Part shown: one piece after another, positions 1 through 5,749 of the stretch
Position numbering within the stretch: the stretch's first letter is position 1
Layout of the letters: every line of letters starts with the position of its first letter
NCBI GenBank assembly: GCA_025964215.1
Contig: JAOPZG010000401.1
Location: 1-5,749 of the forward strand
Direction: 5' to 3'
Source: Conexibacter sp.
GTDB taxonomy: Bacteria > Actinomycetota > Thermoleophilia > Solirubrobacterales > Solirubrobacteraceae
DNA length: 5,749 nucleotides
Notes under the pieces: model-generated
Told to the model about the DNA's origin: nothing
What the model saw: only the letters and a program-made list of their open reading frames with translations
Database searches by the model: none
Translations under genes and position numbers: made by a program

Positions 1-764
1 GCGCGGCCGATCTCCTCGAGCCCGTCGGCGACGAGTCGCTGTGCGTGGCCGAGGCGGGCCAGCGCGCCGTCGACGTCGCCGCGCTCGCTGAGCAGCGCCT
101 CGACGGTCTGCAGCTGGATGCCCAGCGCGCCGAGCGAGTGCCCGAGGACGTCGTGGACCTCGTGGGCGATGCGGGCGCGCTCGGCCAGGGCGGCGGACCG
201 CTCCCGCTCGGCGCGCGCGCGCTCGGACTCGTCGAGCAGCGCTCGGGCCTGCTCGGTCTGGATGCGGAACGAGCGGCGGTAGCGGCCGGTGAGCGCCGCG
301 GCCGCGAGCACCGCGGGGAGGCTGAGCATCGTGCCCACGCCCGTGTTGTCATAGGCGATCGCGCCGACCTCGATGCCGGCCACGCCGGCGACGAGCACGA
401 GGACCAGCCAGCAGGTCCCCAGCTCGGCGCCGGCGCCGACCGTCGCGAGGATCGCGAAGCCGATGCCGGCGACCTGGTGGTCGGCGGTCCCGGCGACGCC
501 GCCCGTGGCCGCCAGCGCCATGAGCGCGAGCGGCACGACCCACGCCGATCGCGCGCCCCGCGCGCGGGCCGTCTGGTCCGCGCTCCACCACGCGGTGAGC
601 GCGAGGCCGGCGACGGCGGACTGGACGAGCGCGCCGAGGCCGTCGTGCGCGGAGCTCAGGACCGCCGTCACCGTGATCAGGTAGACGGCGACGCGGCCGA
701 GCCAGGCGGTCGTCTCCAGCGCGGCCGGCGCCGCGGTGCCGGCGTGGTCGTCGGGAGCGGTCAC
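1..764 (-). CDS. Sensor histidine kinase, NarL/DesK type (HisKA_3), C-terminus cut by window edge
   Basis: Membrane sensor kinase of a two-component system; it would autophosphorylate on a histidine and pass the phosphate to a response regulator. 254 codons are visible. Residues about 22-160 are hydrophobic with roughly five or six membrane segments and no large extracytoplasmic domain. A charged, Arg/Glu-rich linker (about 167-197) resembles a signalling coiled coil. The dimerisation and phospho-acceptor region follows, with the motif ARIAHEVHDVLGHSLG: His204 is the likely phosphorylated residue, and the HDxxxH pattern (204-209) is typical of HisKA_3. The HATPase domain lies beyond position 1. 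I chose the GTG at 764-762 because it overlaps the upstream TGA as GTGA and the first in-frame ATG is only at codon 82; no clear ribosome binding site is seen, so translation is probably coupled. A response regulator is expected just past the left edge. The signal is unknown. Confidence 0.9.
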   Translation of the reverse strand, partial: MTAPDDHAGTAAPAALETTAWLGRVAVYLITVTAVLSSAHDGLGALVQSAVAGLALTAWWSADQTARARGARSAWVVPLALMALAATGGVAGTADHQVAGIGFAILATVGAGAELGTCWLVLVLVAGVAGIEVGAIAYDNTGVGTMLSLPAVLAAAALTGRYRRSFRIQTEQARALLDESERARAERERSAALAERARIAHEVHDVLGHSLGALGIQLQTVEALLSERGDVDGALARLGHAQRLVADGLEEIGR

Positions 765-1294
765 GCCCGCGCGCCGCCGCGTGGTGGGAAGAGGCCGGCG
801 GCGAACGTGCTCCCGTCGTCCTCGGGGGCGAACGGGATGCCCGCGGCGTAGGCCCGCCAGGCCACGACGAGCGCCTGGGCGAGCCGGTTGACGCCGAGCG
901 CGAGCAGGATCGAGTCGGTGCCGGCCGCGACGGTCGCCCCGCCGGCGTGGGCGATCAGGATGATCACCAGGCGGGAGCCGATCAGCCCGCCCCAGAGCCA
1001 CAGCGCGCGGGTGGGCAGCTGGCCCCAGAGCGCGCCGTCGCGGCGCTCGAGCCGCATCGCCCGGCCCTGGCCGAGGCCGATTCCGAGCGCGATCGCGGCG
1101 CTGACGCAGATCAGGATGATGTCCTTGGTCGTCGCGCCGGTGCCCTTCCCGGCGAGATCGACCCCGCCGATCGCCGTGAGGACGACCGGCAGGACGATCA
1201 GCCGCTTGCCGCGCAGCGGCTCGCCGGCGAGCTGGCGGTGGATGACGCGGGCGACGATCGCGATGACGAGCGCCGCGGTGATGATGGTGGACAT
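761..1294 (-). CDS. DUF1453/CcdC-like integral membrane protein
   Basis: 177-residue membrane protein of unknown function. It has about five hydrophobic segments (roughly 3-18, 31-47, 57-76, 97-116, 127-147). A basic loop after the third segment contains RAMRLERRDGALWGQ (78-92), followed by a Leu/Trp-rich helix. This layout resembles the DUF1453/CcdC-like membrane family of actinobacteria; the assignment is from memory of the family pattern, not a search. The ATG at 1294-1292 is preceded by GAAAGGA (1300-1306) with 5 nt spacing, a good ribosome binding site. Its stop overlaps the histidine kinase start by 4 nt (GTGA), so the two are almost certainly co-translated, and it may act as an accessory or sensing partner of the kinase. 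The C-terminal 25 residues are polar and probably cytoplasmic. The family name does not establish a role in cytochrome c maturation; no such genes are visible here. Confidence 0.72.
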   Translation of the reverse strand: MSTIITAALVIAIVARVIHRQLAGEPLRGKRLIVLPVVLTAIGGVDLAGKGTGATTKDIILICVSAAIALGIGLGQGRAMRLERRDGALWGQLPTRALWLWGGLIGSRLVIILIAHAGGATVAAGTDSILLALGVNRLAQALVVAWRAYAAGIPFAPEDDGSTFAAGLFPPRGGARA

Positions 1295-1335
1295 GCCGAT
1301 CCTTTCGGGAGCGACGGGAGGCGGCGGGCCGAGGA

Positions 1336-1394
1336 GACGCTAGACGCCGGTGGCGCCGCGCACATCGACCCCTGGGACTACCTGCGGGTTGATC
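1336..1394 (-). repeat. Duplicated 59-nt element, copy A (3' end of the DUF1275 gene)
   Basis: Read on the minus strand, this stretch begins GATCAACCCG and ends TAGCGTC. It aligns without gaps to 3308-3366: 42 of 59 positions match by my hand count, with the first 10 and last 7 bases identical. It encodes the final 17 residues of the DUF1275 protein (INPQVVPGVDVRGATGV), its stop codon and 4 nt beyond. The stop is 45 nt before the start of the DUF1453 gene. Confidence 0.75.
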
Positions 1395-2098
1395 TTGCGG
1401 ACCGGCCGCGCGCCGAGCGCGAGGCCGGCCGTGGCCGTGACCGACGCGGTCAGCGCCAGCGGCAGGACCGGGGCGAGCTCGCGCGCGTGGACCATGAGCA
1501 GCCCGCCGAGCGCGGCGCCGCCGAACAGCGCCACGAGCACCGCGCACAGCCGTCGGCGGTCCGGCGCGGCGTGCGAGGCACCGGCGAGGTCGGCCATCAG
1601 CGCTGTCCACGTCGCCGTGGCCGCGGTCGTGAACACGGCGCGGACGCCGAGCGAGAAGACCGCGCCGGTCTGCATCCCGCAGGCCAGGGCGCCGAGGGCG
1701 ATGAGGGCGTCGGCGCTGTGGTCCGACGGGTGGCCGCCGACGGCGAGCCACACCGCCAGGAACGCGGCCTCGACGACGGCGACGCCGCCGAGGACGCGCG
1801 TGACCGGCCGGGGCCAGATGGCTCCGGGCGCGTCGCCCCGCACCAGCCGGCTCGCGGCGAACGCGCCGATCGCGAACGCCACGAGCGACGTGAGCGCGCG
1901 CATCACCGGCGGTCCCGTGGCGCCGGCGGTGCCGAAGCCGAGGATCACGATGTTCCCGGTCTGGAACGCCGAGTAGACCTTGCCGAGCCCGAGCCAGCTC
2001 ACGGCGTCCAGCGCGCCGACCGAGACGGTCAGGCCGACGAGGAGCACGTCGCGGAGGCGGCTGCCGGCCTCCGCGCTCGTGAAGCCCGCGCGAGCCAT
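1340..2098 (-). CDS. DUF1275 (YoaK-type) membrane protein coupled to oxalate decarboxylase
   Basis: 252-residue polytopic membrane protein with about six or seven hydrophobic segments (roughly 17-35, 45-60, 67-84, 101-121, 129-150, 184-203, 208-229). Two features match the DUF1275/YoaK family: VGALDAVSWLGLGKVYSAFQ followed by TGNIVILG (27-54), and GMQTGAVFSLGVRAVFTTAA (141-160), the usual second half-repeat. The family has no firmly established function; transport is often suspected. The ATG at 2098-2096 shares its A with the decarboxylase stop (TGATG), and a GAGG (2105-2108) lies 6 nt upstream, so translation is coupled to that gene. This makes oxalate or formate movement a reasonable but unproven guess. 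The last 17 residues (236-252) lie after the final membrane segment and match the end of an ORF upstream of the decarboxylase, so this tail may be a later addition. The same frame stays open upstream to about 3382, but that part is antisense-like shadow of the decarboxylase. Confidence 0.87.
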   Translation of the reverse strand: MARAGFTSAEAGSRLRDVLLVGLTVSVGALDAVSWLGLGKVYSAFQTGNIVILGFGTAGATGPPVMRALTSLVAFAIGAFAASRLVRGDAPGAIWPRPVTRVLGGVAVVEAAFLAVWLAVGGHPSDHSADALIALGALACGMQTGAVFSLGVRAVFTTAATATWTALMADLAGASHAAPDRRRLCAVLVALFGGAALGGLLMVHARELAPVLPLALTASVTATAGLALGARPVRKINPQVVPGVDVRGATGV

Positions 2099-3270
2099 CA
2101 CGCGCCTCGCACGACGAGGCGCTTGTCGGTGGACAGCGCGGCCATCGTGGCGTCGTCGAGGTTGAGGTGGGCCTGGACGAGCTCCGGCGGCGTCAGCGCC
2201 ATCCACTGCGCCAGCGAGATGTCGGCGAAGTGGTCGCTCTTGAACATCTCGAGCATGACCAGCGGCTCGTCGCCGGTGTTCTGGACGTAGTGGCCCATCG
2301 CGAAGGGCACGTAGCCGACGTCGCCCGCCTGGTAGTCGAACGTGCGCGCCTTGCCGCTCGAGGCGAAGACCGTCATCCGGCCGCTGCCGCGGAGGTAGTA
2401 CTGCCACTCGTCGGCGTTGGGGTGCCAGTGCAGCTCGCGCATCGCGCCGGGCTCGATCTCGACCAGCGCGCCCGCGATCGTCCGCGAGATCGGGAAGTTG
2501 GAGGAGTCGGTCACCCGCACCTGCCCGCCGGGCGCCTTGATCGGCTCCTGCTGGTGCATGCGGTGGACGAAGGACTGCGGCACCGAGCCGGCCGGGCCGG
2601 CGACGAGGTCCTGCGCGCGCGCCGGCGGGAGCTCGGCCGCGAAGATGTAGCGGCTGTTGCCGACGTCGGTGGGCAGGTCGTCGAACGCCGACTCCGGCAC
2701 GCCGAAGTTCTGGGCGAGCACGTCCTTGGGCGTGTGCCCGAACCAGTCGGTGATGAGGAAGGTCTCGTTCTCCGAGAACCCGCCGCTGTCGAAGACCAGC
2801 AGGAACTCGCAGCCGCCGGCCAGGCCCTGGATGGAGTGGGGGGTGCCGGCCGGGAAGTACCACAGGTCGCCGGCGCCGACGTCCTCGACGGCGTTGCGGC
2901 CGTGGGCGTCGACCGCCGTGATGCGGGCCTCGCCGGCGATCATGTAGGCCCACTCGGCCTCCTTGTGCCAGTGCAGCTCGCGGACGCCGCCGGGCTTGAG
3001 GCGCATGTTGACCCCGGCGATGTCGGTGGCGATCGGGAGCTCGCGGATCGTGATCTCCCGGCCCCAGCCGCCGGAGAGCACGCGGTTGCGGGCTGCGGCG
3101 TAGGAGAACTTCAGGTTGGGGACCGTGCCGCCGTCGGTGGTGGGCGGCAGCAGCAGGCTCGGGTTCTCCTCCTCGACCGCGACGTTGCTCGGGCCGTGGA
3201 TCGTGGCCCCGCGCTCGCCGCTGATCGGCTCGAGGATGGTGCGGGTGGTGGGGTCCGTCGTGGTCGCCAT
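2098..3270 (-). CDS. oxdC: Oxalate decarboxylase, bicupin, Mn-dependent
   Basis: Converts oxalate to formate and CO2 using Mn and O2 as cofactor, consuming a proton. At 390 residues it is close to Bacillus subtilis OxdC (about 385) and collinear with it from memory. The N-terminal cupin has [14 protein letters not shown] with metal ligands His100, His102, Glu106 and His145, plus Arg97. The C-terminal cupin has [15 protein letters not shown] with His281, His283, Glu288 and His327, plus Arg278 and Glu341. The stacking tryptophans are present (Trp101, Trp282). The flexible lid reads S166-E167-N168-E169. Glu167 corresponds to the catalytic Glu162 of OxdC, so decarboxylase rather than oxidase activity is predicted, but the fourth lid residue is Glu where OxdC has Ser. 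No signal peptide is seen, so it is probably cytoplasmic. AAGGAG (3277-3282) lies 6 nt before the ATG. It leads a pair with the DUF1275 gene; no formate dehydrogenase or formyl-CoA transferase is in view. Confidence 0.95.
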   Translation of the reverse strand: MATTTDPTTRTILEPISGERGATIHGPSNVAVEEENPSLLLPPTTDGGTVPNLKFSYAAARNRVLSGGWGREITIRELPIATDIAGVNMRLKPGGVRELHWHKEAEWAYMIAGEARITAVDAHGRNAVEDVGAGDLWYFPAGTPHSIQGLAGGCEFLLVFDSGGFSENETFLITDWFGHTPKDVLAQNFGVPESAFDDLPTDVGNSRYIFAAELPPARAQDLVAGPAGSVPQSFVHRMHQQEPIKAPGGQVRVTDSSNFPISRTIAGALVEIEPGAMRELHWHPNADEWQYYLRGSGRMTVFASSGKARTFDYQAGDVGYVPFAMGHYVQNTGDEPLVMLEMFKSDHFADISLAQWMALTPPELVQAHLNLDDATMAALSTDKRLVVRGA

Positions 3271-3307
3271 GAGGTGCTCCTTGTCGGTGCCTGGTTGGTG
3301 TGGCGTC

Positions 3308-3366
3308 GACGCTAAGCGCGGCCCGGACGCGGCACATCGCTCCGCGGGACCACCTCCGGGTTGATC
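3308..3366 (-). repeat. Duplicated 59-nt element, copy B (upstream of oxdC)
   Basis: Partner of the copy at 1336-1394, in the same orientation. Read on the minus strand it begins GATCAACCCG, ends TAGCGTC, and aligns without gaps. In the same frame it encodes [17 protein letters not shown] and then the same TAG, so both reading frame and stop position are shared with the DUF1275 tail. The TAG lies 41 nt before the oxdC start, against 45 nt between copy A and its next gene. Confidence 0.75.
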
Positions 3367-3446
3367 CCGGGACGAGGCTCAACCCGCATCTGGACCCGCA
3401 GATCGACCCGCGGAGCGACGACGGCCGGCTCCCGCCCGATCAGCAT
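3312..3446 (-). CDS. Possible 44-residue leader ORF or gene remnant upstream of oxdC
   Basis: Short ORF of 44 codons, not recognised as a known family. It starts at the ATG 3446-3444, preceded by GGAGG (3451-3455) with a rather short 4-nt spacing, and ends at TAG 3314-3312, 41 nt before oxdC. The peptide begins [12 protein letters not shown], has a run of RV-x-x units ([12 protein letters not shown]; residues 13-24) and finishes with [17 protein letters not shown], which matches the C-terminus of the DUF1275 protein over 17 residues up to the stop. It has no membrane segment and no cysteine, and is rich in Val, Pro and Arg. It could be a translated leader peptide controlling oxdC, a small protein, or the remnant of a duplicated gene end. 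Its codons are G/C-ending about as often as expected, but the opposite strand is open too, so codon use does not decide the matter. Confidence 0.35.
   Translation of the reverse strand: MLIGREPAVVAPRVDLRVQMRVEPRPGINPEVVPRSDVPRPGRA
3357..3386. repeat. Inverted repeat, 8-bp arms with 14-bp spacer
   Basis: CGGGTTGA (3357-3364) and TCAACCCG (3379-3386) are perfect reverse complements separated by 14 nt. The left arm lies in the most conserved block of duplicated element B, and the same octamer occurs in copy A without the right arm. The 8-bp palindrome TCCCGGGA (3365-3372) sits in the spacer. It could be an operator for a dimeric regulator of the divergent genes, or an RNA hairpin in the oxdC leader; no regulator gene is visible to favour either. 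Confidence 0.5.
3381..3416. repeat. Three imperfect 12-nt tandem units
   Basis: AACCCGCATCTG (3381-3392), GACCCGCAGATC (3393-3404) and GACCCGCGGAGC (3405-3416) follow head to tail, sharing the core ACCCGC at exact 12-nt spacing. On the minus strand they encode the RV-x-x units of the short upstream ORF. On the plus strand they read as an N/D-P-x-x peptide repeat. The exact period fits either repeated protein binding or a repeat peptide. Confidence 0.55.
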
Positions 3447-3487
3447 GGGTCCTCCAAGTCCTCGTCCAACTCCCGGAGGTCGTTCCC

Positions 3488-5719
3488 ATGATCCGTCTCG
3501 CCCGATACTGCTTCGAGCACCGCAGGAAGGTGGTCGCCGGCTGGCTGGTGGCCATGGTCGTCGCGCTCGTGGTGAGCGGCGCCGCCGGCAGCACGTTCAA
3601 CTCCAACTTCAACCTGCCGGACACCGACTCGCAGGCGGCCGTCGCGCTGCTCGCCAAGAACTTCCCGAGCGCCTCGGGCGAGGGTGATCAGGTCGTCGTC
3701 CAGGCCACGCGCGGGTCGACCGTGCGCTCGGCGCCGGTCCGCGGCGCGGTCACCGCCGCCCTGGCCCGCGTGGCGAAGGTGCACGGCGTCGAGAGCGTCG
3801 TCAGCCCCTACAGCGCGGCGGGCGCGGCGCAGGTCAGCCGCGACGGCACGGTCGCCTTCGCGCGGGTGACGTGGAGCAAGGTCTCCGCGAAGGTCACCGA
3901 GGCCGACGGCAGCGCGCTGATCAAGGCCGCGCAGTCGGCGGACGGCAAGGACGTGCACATCTCGCTCGGCGGCAAGTCGATCTCCAACGCGGAGAGCGCC
4001 GGTCCCGGCCTGTCGGTGGTCGTGGGCGTCGTCGCGGCGCTGCTGATCCTGATGATCGTCTTCGGCGGGGCGCTGTTCGCGTCGCTGATGCCGCTCGTGA
4101 CCGCGGGCGTGGCGCTGATCACCGCGACGTCGATCATCAGCCTGCTCACGCACGCGATGGACATCGCCGACGTCTCGACCGACCTCGCCGTCCTCATCGG
4201 CCTGGGCGTCGGCGTCGACTACGGGTTGTTCATCATCAGCCGCCACCGCAGCGCGGTGAAGGCCGGGCTCTCCTACGAGGATGCGGCCGCGCAGGCCGTC
4301 AACACCTCGGGGCGCACGGTGCTCTTCGCGGGCGCGACGGTCTGCATCGCCCTGCTCGGCCAGTTCGCCCTCGGGGTCAGCTTCCTCTACGGCCTGTCGA
4401 TCTCCTCGGCGGTCGCCGTGGCGCTGACCATGGCCACGTCGCTGACGTTCCTGCCCGCGATGCTCGGGTTCCTGGGGCCGAGGGTGCTCTCCCGCCGCGA
4501 GCGGGCGGCGCTGTCGGCCGACGGCGCGCTCGACACCGACGTCTCCGGCTTCTGGCTGCGATGGGCGCGGATCGTCGAGGCGCGCTCGGTCCTCGTGGCG
4601 TTCGCCGCGCTGGCCGTCGTGCTCGTCATCGCGGTGCCGATCACCTCGCTGCGCCTGGGCTCCTCGGACGCCGGCACCGACGTCGCGAGCTCCACCACCC
4701 ACCAGGCCTACGCCGCGCTGTCGCACGGCTTCGGGCCGGGCACGAGCGGGCCGCTGGAGCTCGCGGCCAGCGTGTCCTCCAAGGCCGACGCCGCCGCGTT
4801 CGGCCGCATGCTCAAGGCGGCCGCCGGGACGCCCGGCGTGGCGCTGGTGACGCCCGCGAAGAGCTCGCCGGACGGCAAGGCCGCGCTGGCGACCCTGTAC
4901 CCGGCGACCAGCCCGCAGTCCAAGCAGACCGTCGCGCTGGTCGGCGACCTGCGCGACCGCGTCATCCCCCGCGGCGAGCGGGGCACGAGCCTGCAGGTCC
5001 ACGTCGGCGGCGTGACGGCCACCGACATCGACTTCTCGCACGTGCTCACGACGAAGCTGCCGGTGTTCATCGCCGTGGTCGTCCTGCTGTCGTTCCTGTT
5101 GCTGATGGCCGTGTTCCGCAGCTTCCTGATCCCGCTCGTCGCGTCGGTCATGAACCTGCTGTCGATCGGCGCGGCGCTGGGCGCGCTCAACGCAGTGTTC
5201 AACCTGGGCTGGGGCAGCTCGCTGCTCGGCCTGTCGGGGACGGCGCCCATCGACGCGTTCATCCCCGTGTTGATGTTCTCGGTGCTCTTCGGCCTCTCGA
5301 CCGACTACGAGGTCTACCTCGTCTCCCGCATCCAGGAGGAGTGGCAGCGGCTGCACCGCACCGACGAGGGCGGGACCGTCCGGGCCAACCACCAGGCGAT
5401 CGTCATCGGCCAGGCCAAGAGCGGCCGGATCATCGTGGCGGCCGCGTTCATCATGGTGCTGGTCTTCGGCTCGTTCCTGCTGAGCGACGAGCGGATCCTC
5501 CAGGAGTTCGGCTTCGGCCTCGGGTTCTCGGTGTTCGTCGACGCGCTCGTGATCCGCAGCGTGCTGGTCCCGGCGATCATGCACCTCGCCGGACCGTCGA
5601 ACTGGGTGCTGCCGCGCTGGCTCGACCGAATCCTGCCGAACCTGTCGATCGAGGCGGACGCGGAGCACGGCGACGCGGCGCGCGGCGACGTCCCGCCCCG
5701 CGCGCGGGTGGCCGCCTAG
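3488..5719 (+). CDS. MMPL family (RND superfamily) transporter
   Basis: 743-residue membrane transporter with the two-fold RND layout: one N-terminal membrane helix (about 15-35), a periplasm-side domain (about 36-172), five helices (about 174-329), a cytoplasmic link, helix 7 (about 367-388), a second outer domain (about 390-522), and five helices (about 524-698). Both signature motifs of proton-driven MMPL proteins are present: GLGVGVDYGLFIISRHR, with Asp244-Tyr245 in helix 4, and FGLSTDYEVYLVSRIQEEW, with Asp606-Tyr607 in helix 10. These match the Asp-Tyr pairs of mycobacterial MmpL3 (from memory). Length fits the short YdfJ-like class without a long C-terminal tail. GGAGG (3475-3479) lies 8 nt before the ATG, and the first residues (MIRLARYCFEHRRKVVAGWL) are a typical MMPL beginning. 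Substrate is unknown; lipids, pigments or toxic hydrophobic compounds are usual. It is transcribed away from oxdC and no adjacent regulator is visible. Confidence 0.95.
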   Translation: MIRLARYCFEHRRKVVAGWLVAMVVALVVSGAAGSTFNSNFNLPDTDSQAAVALLAKNFPSASGEGDQVVVQATRGSTVRSAPVRGAVTAALARVAKVHGVESVVSPYSAAGAAQVSRDGTVAFARVTWSKVSAKVTEADGSALIKAAQSADGKDVHISLGGKSISNAESAGPGLSVVVGVVAALLILMIVFGGALFASLMPLVTAGVALITATSIISLLTHAMDIADVSTDLAVLIGLGVGVDYGLFIISRHRSAVKAGLSYEDAAAQAVNTSGRTVLFAGATVCIALLGQFALGVSFLYGLSISSAVAVALTMATSLTFLPAMLGFLGPRVLSRRERAALSADGALDTDVSGFWLRWARIVEARSVLVAFAALAVVLVIAVPITSLRLGSSDAGTDVASSTTHQAYAALSHGFGPGTSGPLELAASVSSKADAAAFGRMLKAAAGTPGVALVTPAKSSPDGKAALATLYPATSPQSKQTVALVGDLRDRVIPRGERGTSLQVHVGGVTATDIDFSHVLTTKLPVFIAVVVLLSFLLLMAVFRSFLIPLVASVMNLLSIGAALGALNAVFNLGWGSSLLGLSGTAPIDAFIPVLMFSVLFGLSTDYEVYLVSRIQEEWQRLHRTDEGGTVRANHQAIVIGQAKSGRIIVAAAFIMVLVFGSFLLSDERILQEFGFGLGFSVFVDALVIRSVLVPAIMHLAGPSNWVLPRWLDRILPNLSIEADAEHGDAARGDVPPRARVAA

Positions 5720-5749
5720 GACGCGCGGCGCAGGCGCAGCTCGAAGCGC
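5716..5749 (-). CDS. Probable C-terminus of a convergent gene, cut by window edge
   Basis: On the minus strand the frame entering at the right edge reads RFELRLRRAS and ends at TAG 5718-5716, overlapping the MMPL stop by 3 nt. The alternating hydrophobic and basic pattern resembles the last strand of a sensor kinase ATPase domain or similar, but ten residues cannot identify a family. The call rests on an open frame in dense GC-rich DNA and on the stop position, so it may be chance. Confidence 0.3.
   Translation of the reverse strand, partial: RFELRLRRAS

Larger units (their letters stand above)
3271..3487. promoter_or_regulatory. Divergent control region between oxdC and the MMPL gene
   Basis: These 217 nt separate the oxdC start (minus strand) from the MMPL start (plus strand) and should hold the control signals for both. 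Visible here are the second copy of the duplicated element, an inverted repeat, a three-unit 12-nt repeat, and ribosome binding sites facing opposite ways at 3451-3455 (minus) and 3475-3479 (plus). The region is GC-rich and I found no convincing -10 hexamer on either strand. Weak -35-like candidates are TTGATC at 3361-3366 (plus) and TTGGAC, the complement of 3464-3469 (minus); neither has a good partner. The role as a divergent control region is inferred from gene orientation. Confidence 0.55.

Noticed and set aside
45..851. Plus-strand open frame of 268 codons opposite the histidine kinase
   Set aside because: Shadow of the kinase gene; no domain and biased composition.
947..2290. Long plus-strand open frame of 447 codons opposite the DUF1453 and DUF1275 genes
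   Set aside because: Its product is Arg/Ala/Glu/Asp-rich and matches no family. It is explained by codon bias of the minus-strand genes.
2167..3315. Plus-strand open frame of 382 codons opposite oxdC
   Set aside because: Shadow of a gene with strong family identity; repetitive Val/Asp/Arg/Ala content and no recognisable domain.
1340..3382. A single 680-codon minus-strand open frame spanning the oxdC region and DUF1275
   Set aside because: Its first 428 codons are the out-of-frame shadow of oxdC, giving a low-complexity Arg/Pro/His-rich sequence. The DUF1275 family begins at the ATG at 2098.
3440..5668. 742-codon minus-strand open frame antisense to the MMPL gene
   Set aside because: The product is dominated by Arg, Asp, Ala, Glu and His, as expected of an antisense shadow in high-GC DNA. 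The plus-strand reading has clear MMPL motifs.
5690..5749. Possible terminator at the end of the MMPL gene
   Set aside because: GC-rich short complementarities are present, but there is no clear hairpin followed by a T-run.

Overview
The window is very GC-rich, densely packed DNA with strong third-position G/C bias, GGAGG-type ribosome binding sites and start/stop overlaps between genes. With the gene families present, this suggests a high-GC actinobacterium, possibly of the Thermoleophilia/Solirubrobacterales type. The lineage is an inference; no rRNA or marker gene is present.

Layout: positions 1-3270 hold four genes on the minus strand, in two tightly coupled pairs. Reading in the direction of transcription, the first pair is a bicupin oxalate decarboxylase (2098-3270) followed by a DUF1275/YoaK-type membrane protein (1340-2098), joined by a TGATG stop/start overlap. 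After 45 nt comes the second pair: a DUF1453/CcdC-like membrane protein (761-1294) and a NarL-type sensor histidine kinase (1-764, cut by the window edge just after its phospho-acceptor region), joined by a GTGA overlap. A 217-nt divergent region (3271-3487) separates these from a plus-strand MMPL/RND-type transporter (3488-5719). The last 34 bases probably hold the 3' end of a further minus-strand gene that converges on the transporter.

Biologically, the decarboxylase would convert oxalate to formate and CO2 while consuming a proton. The DUF1275 protein is made from the same message and could move a substrate or product, though this is unproven. The kinase pair would sense an envelope or membrane signal, and its response regulator probably lies beyond the left edge. 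The MMPL protein would export a lipid or hydrophobic compound.

The most unusual signal is a 59-nt element present twice on the minus strand, about 71% identical without gaps. One copy encodes the last 17 residues of the DUF1275 protein. The other forms the end of a possible 44-codon ORF upstream of the decarboxylase. Both copies end in the same TAGCGTC, in the same frame, and lie 45 and 41 nt before the next gene. The second copy adjoins an inverted repeat and a 12-nt tandem repeat in the divergent region. No tRNA, rRNA, CRISPR array, insertion sequence or convincing terminator was seen.
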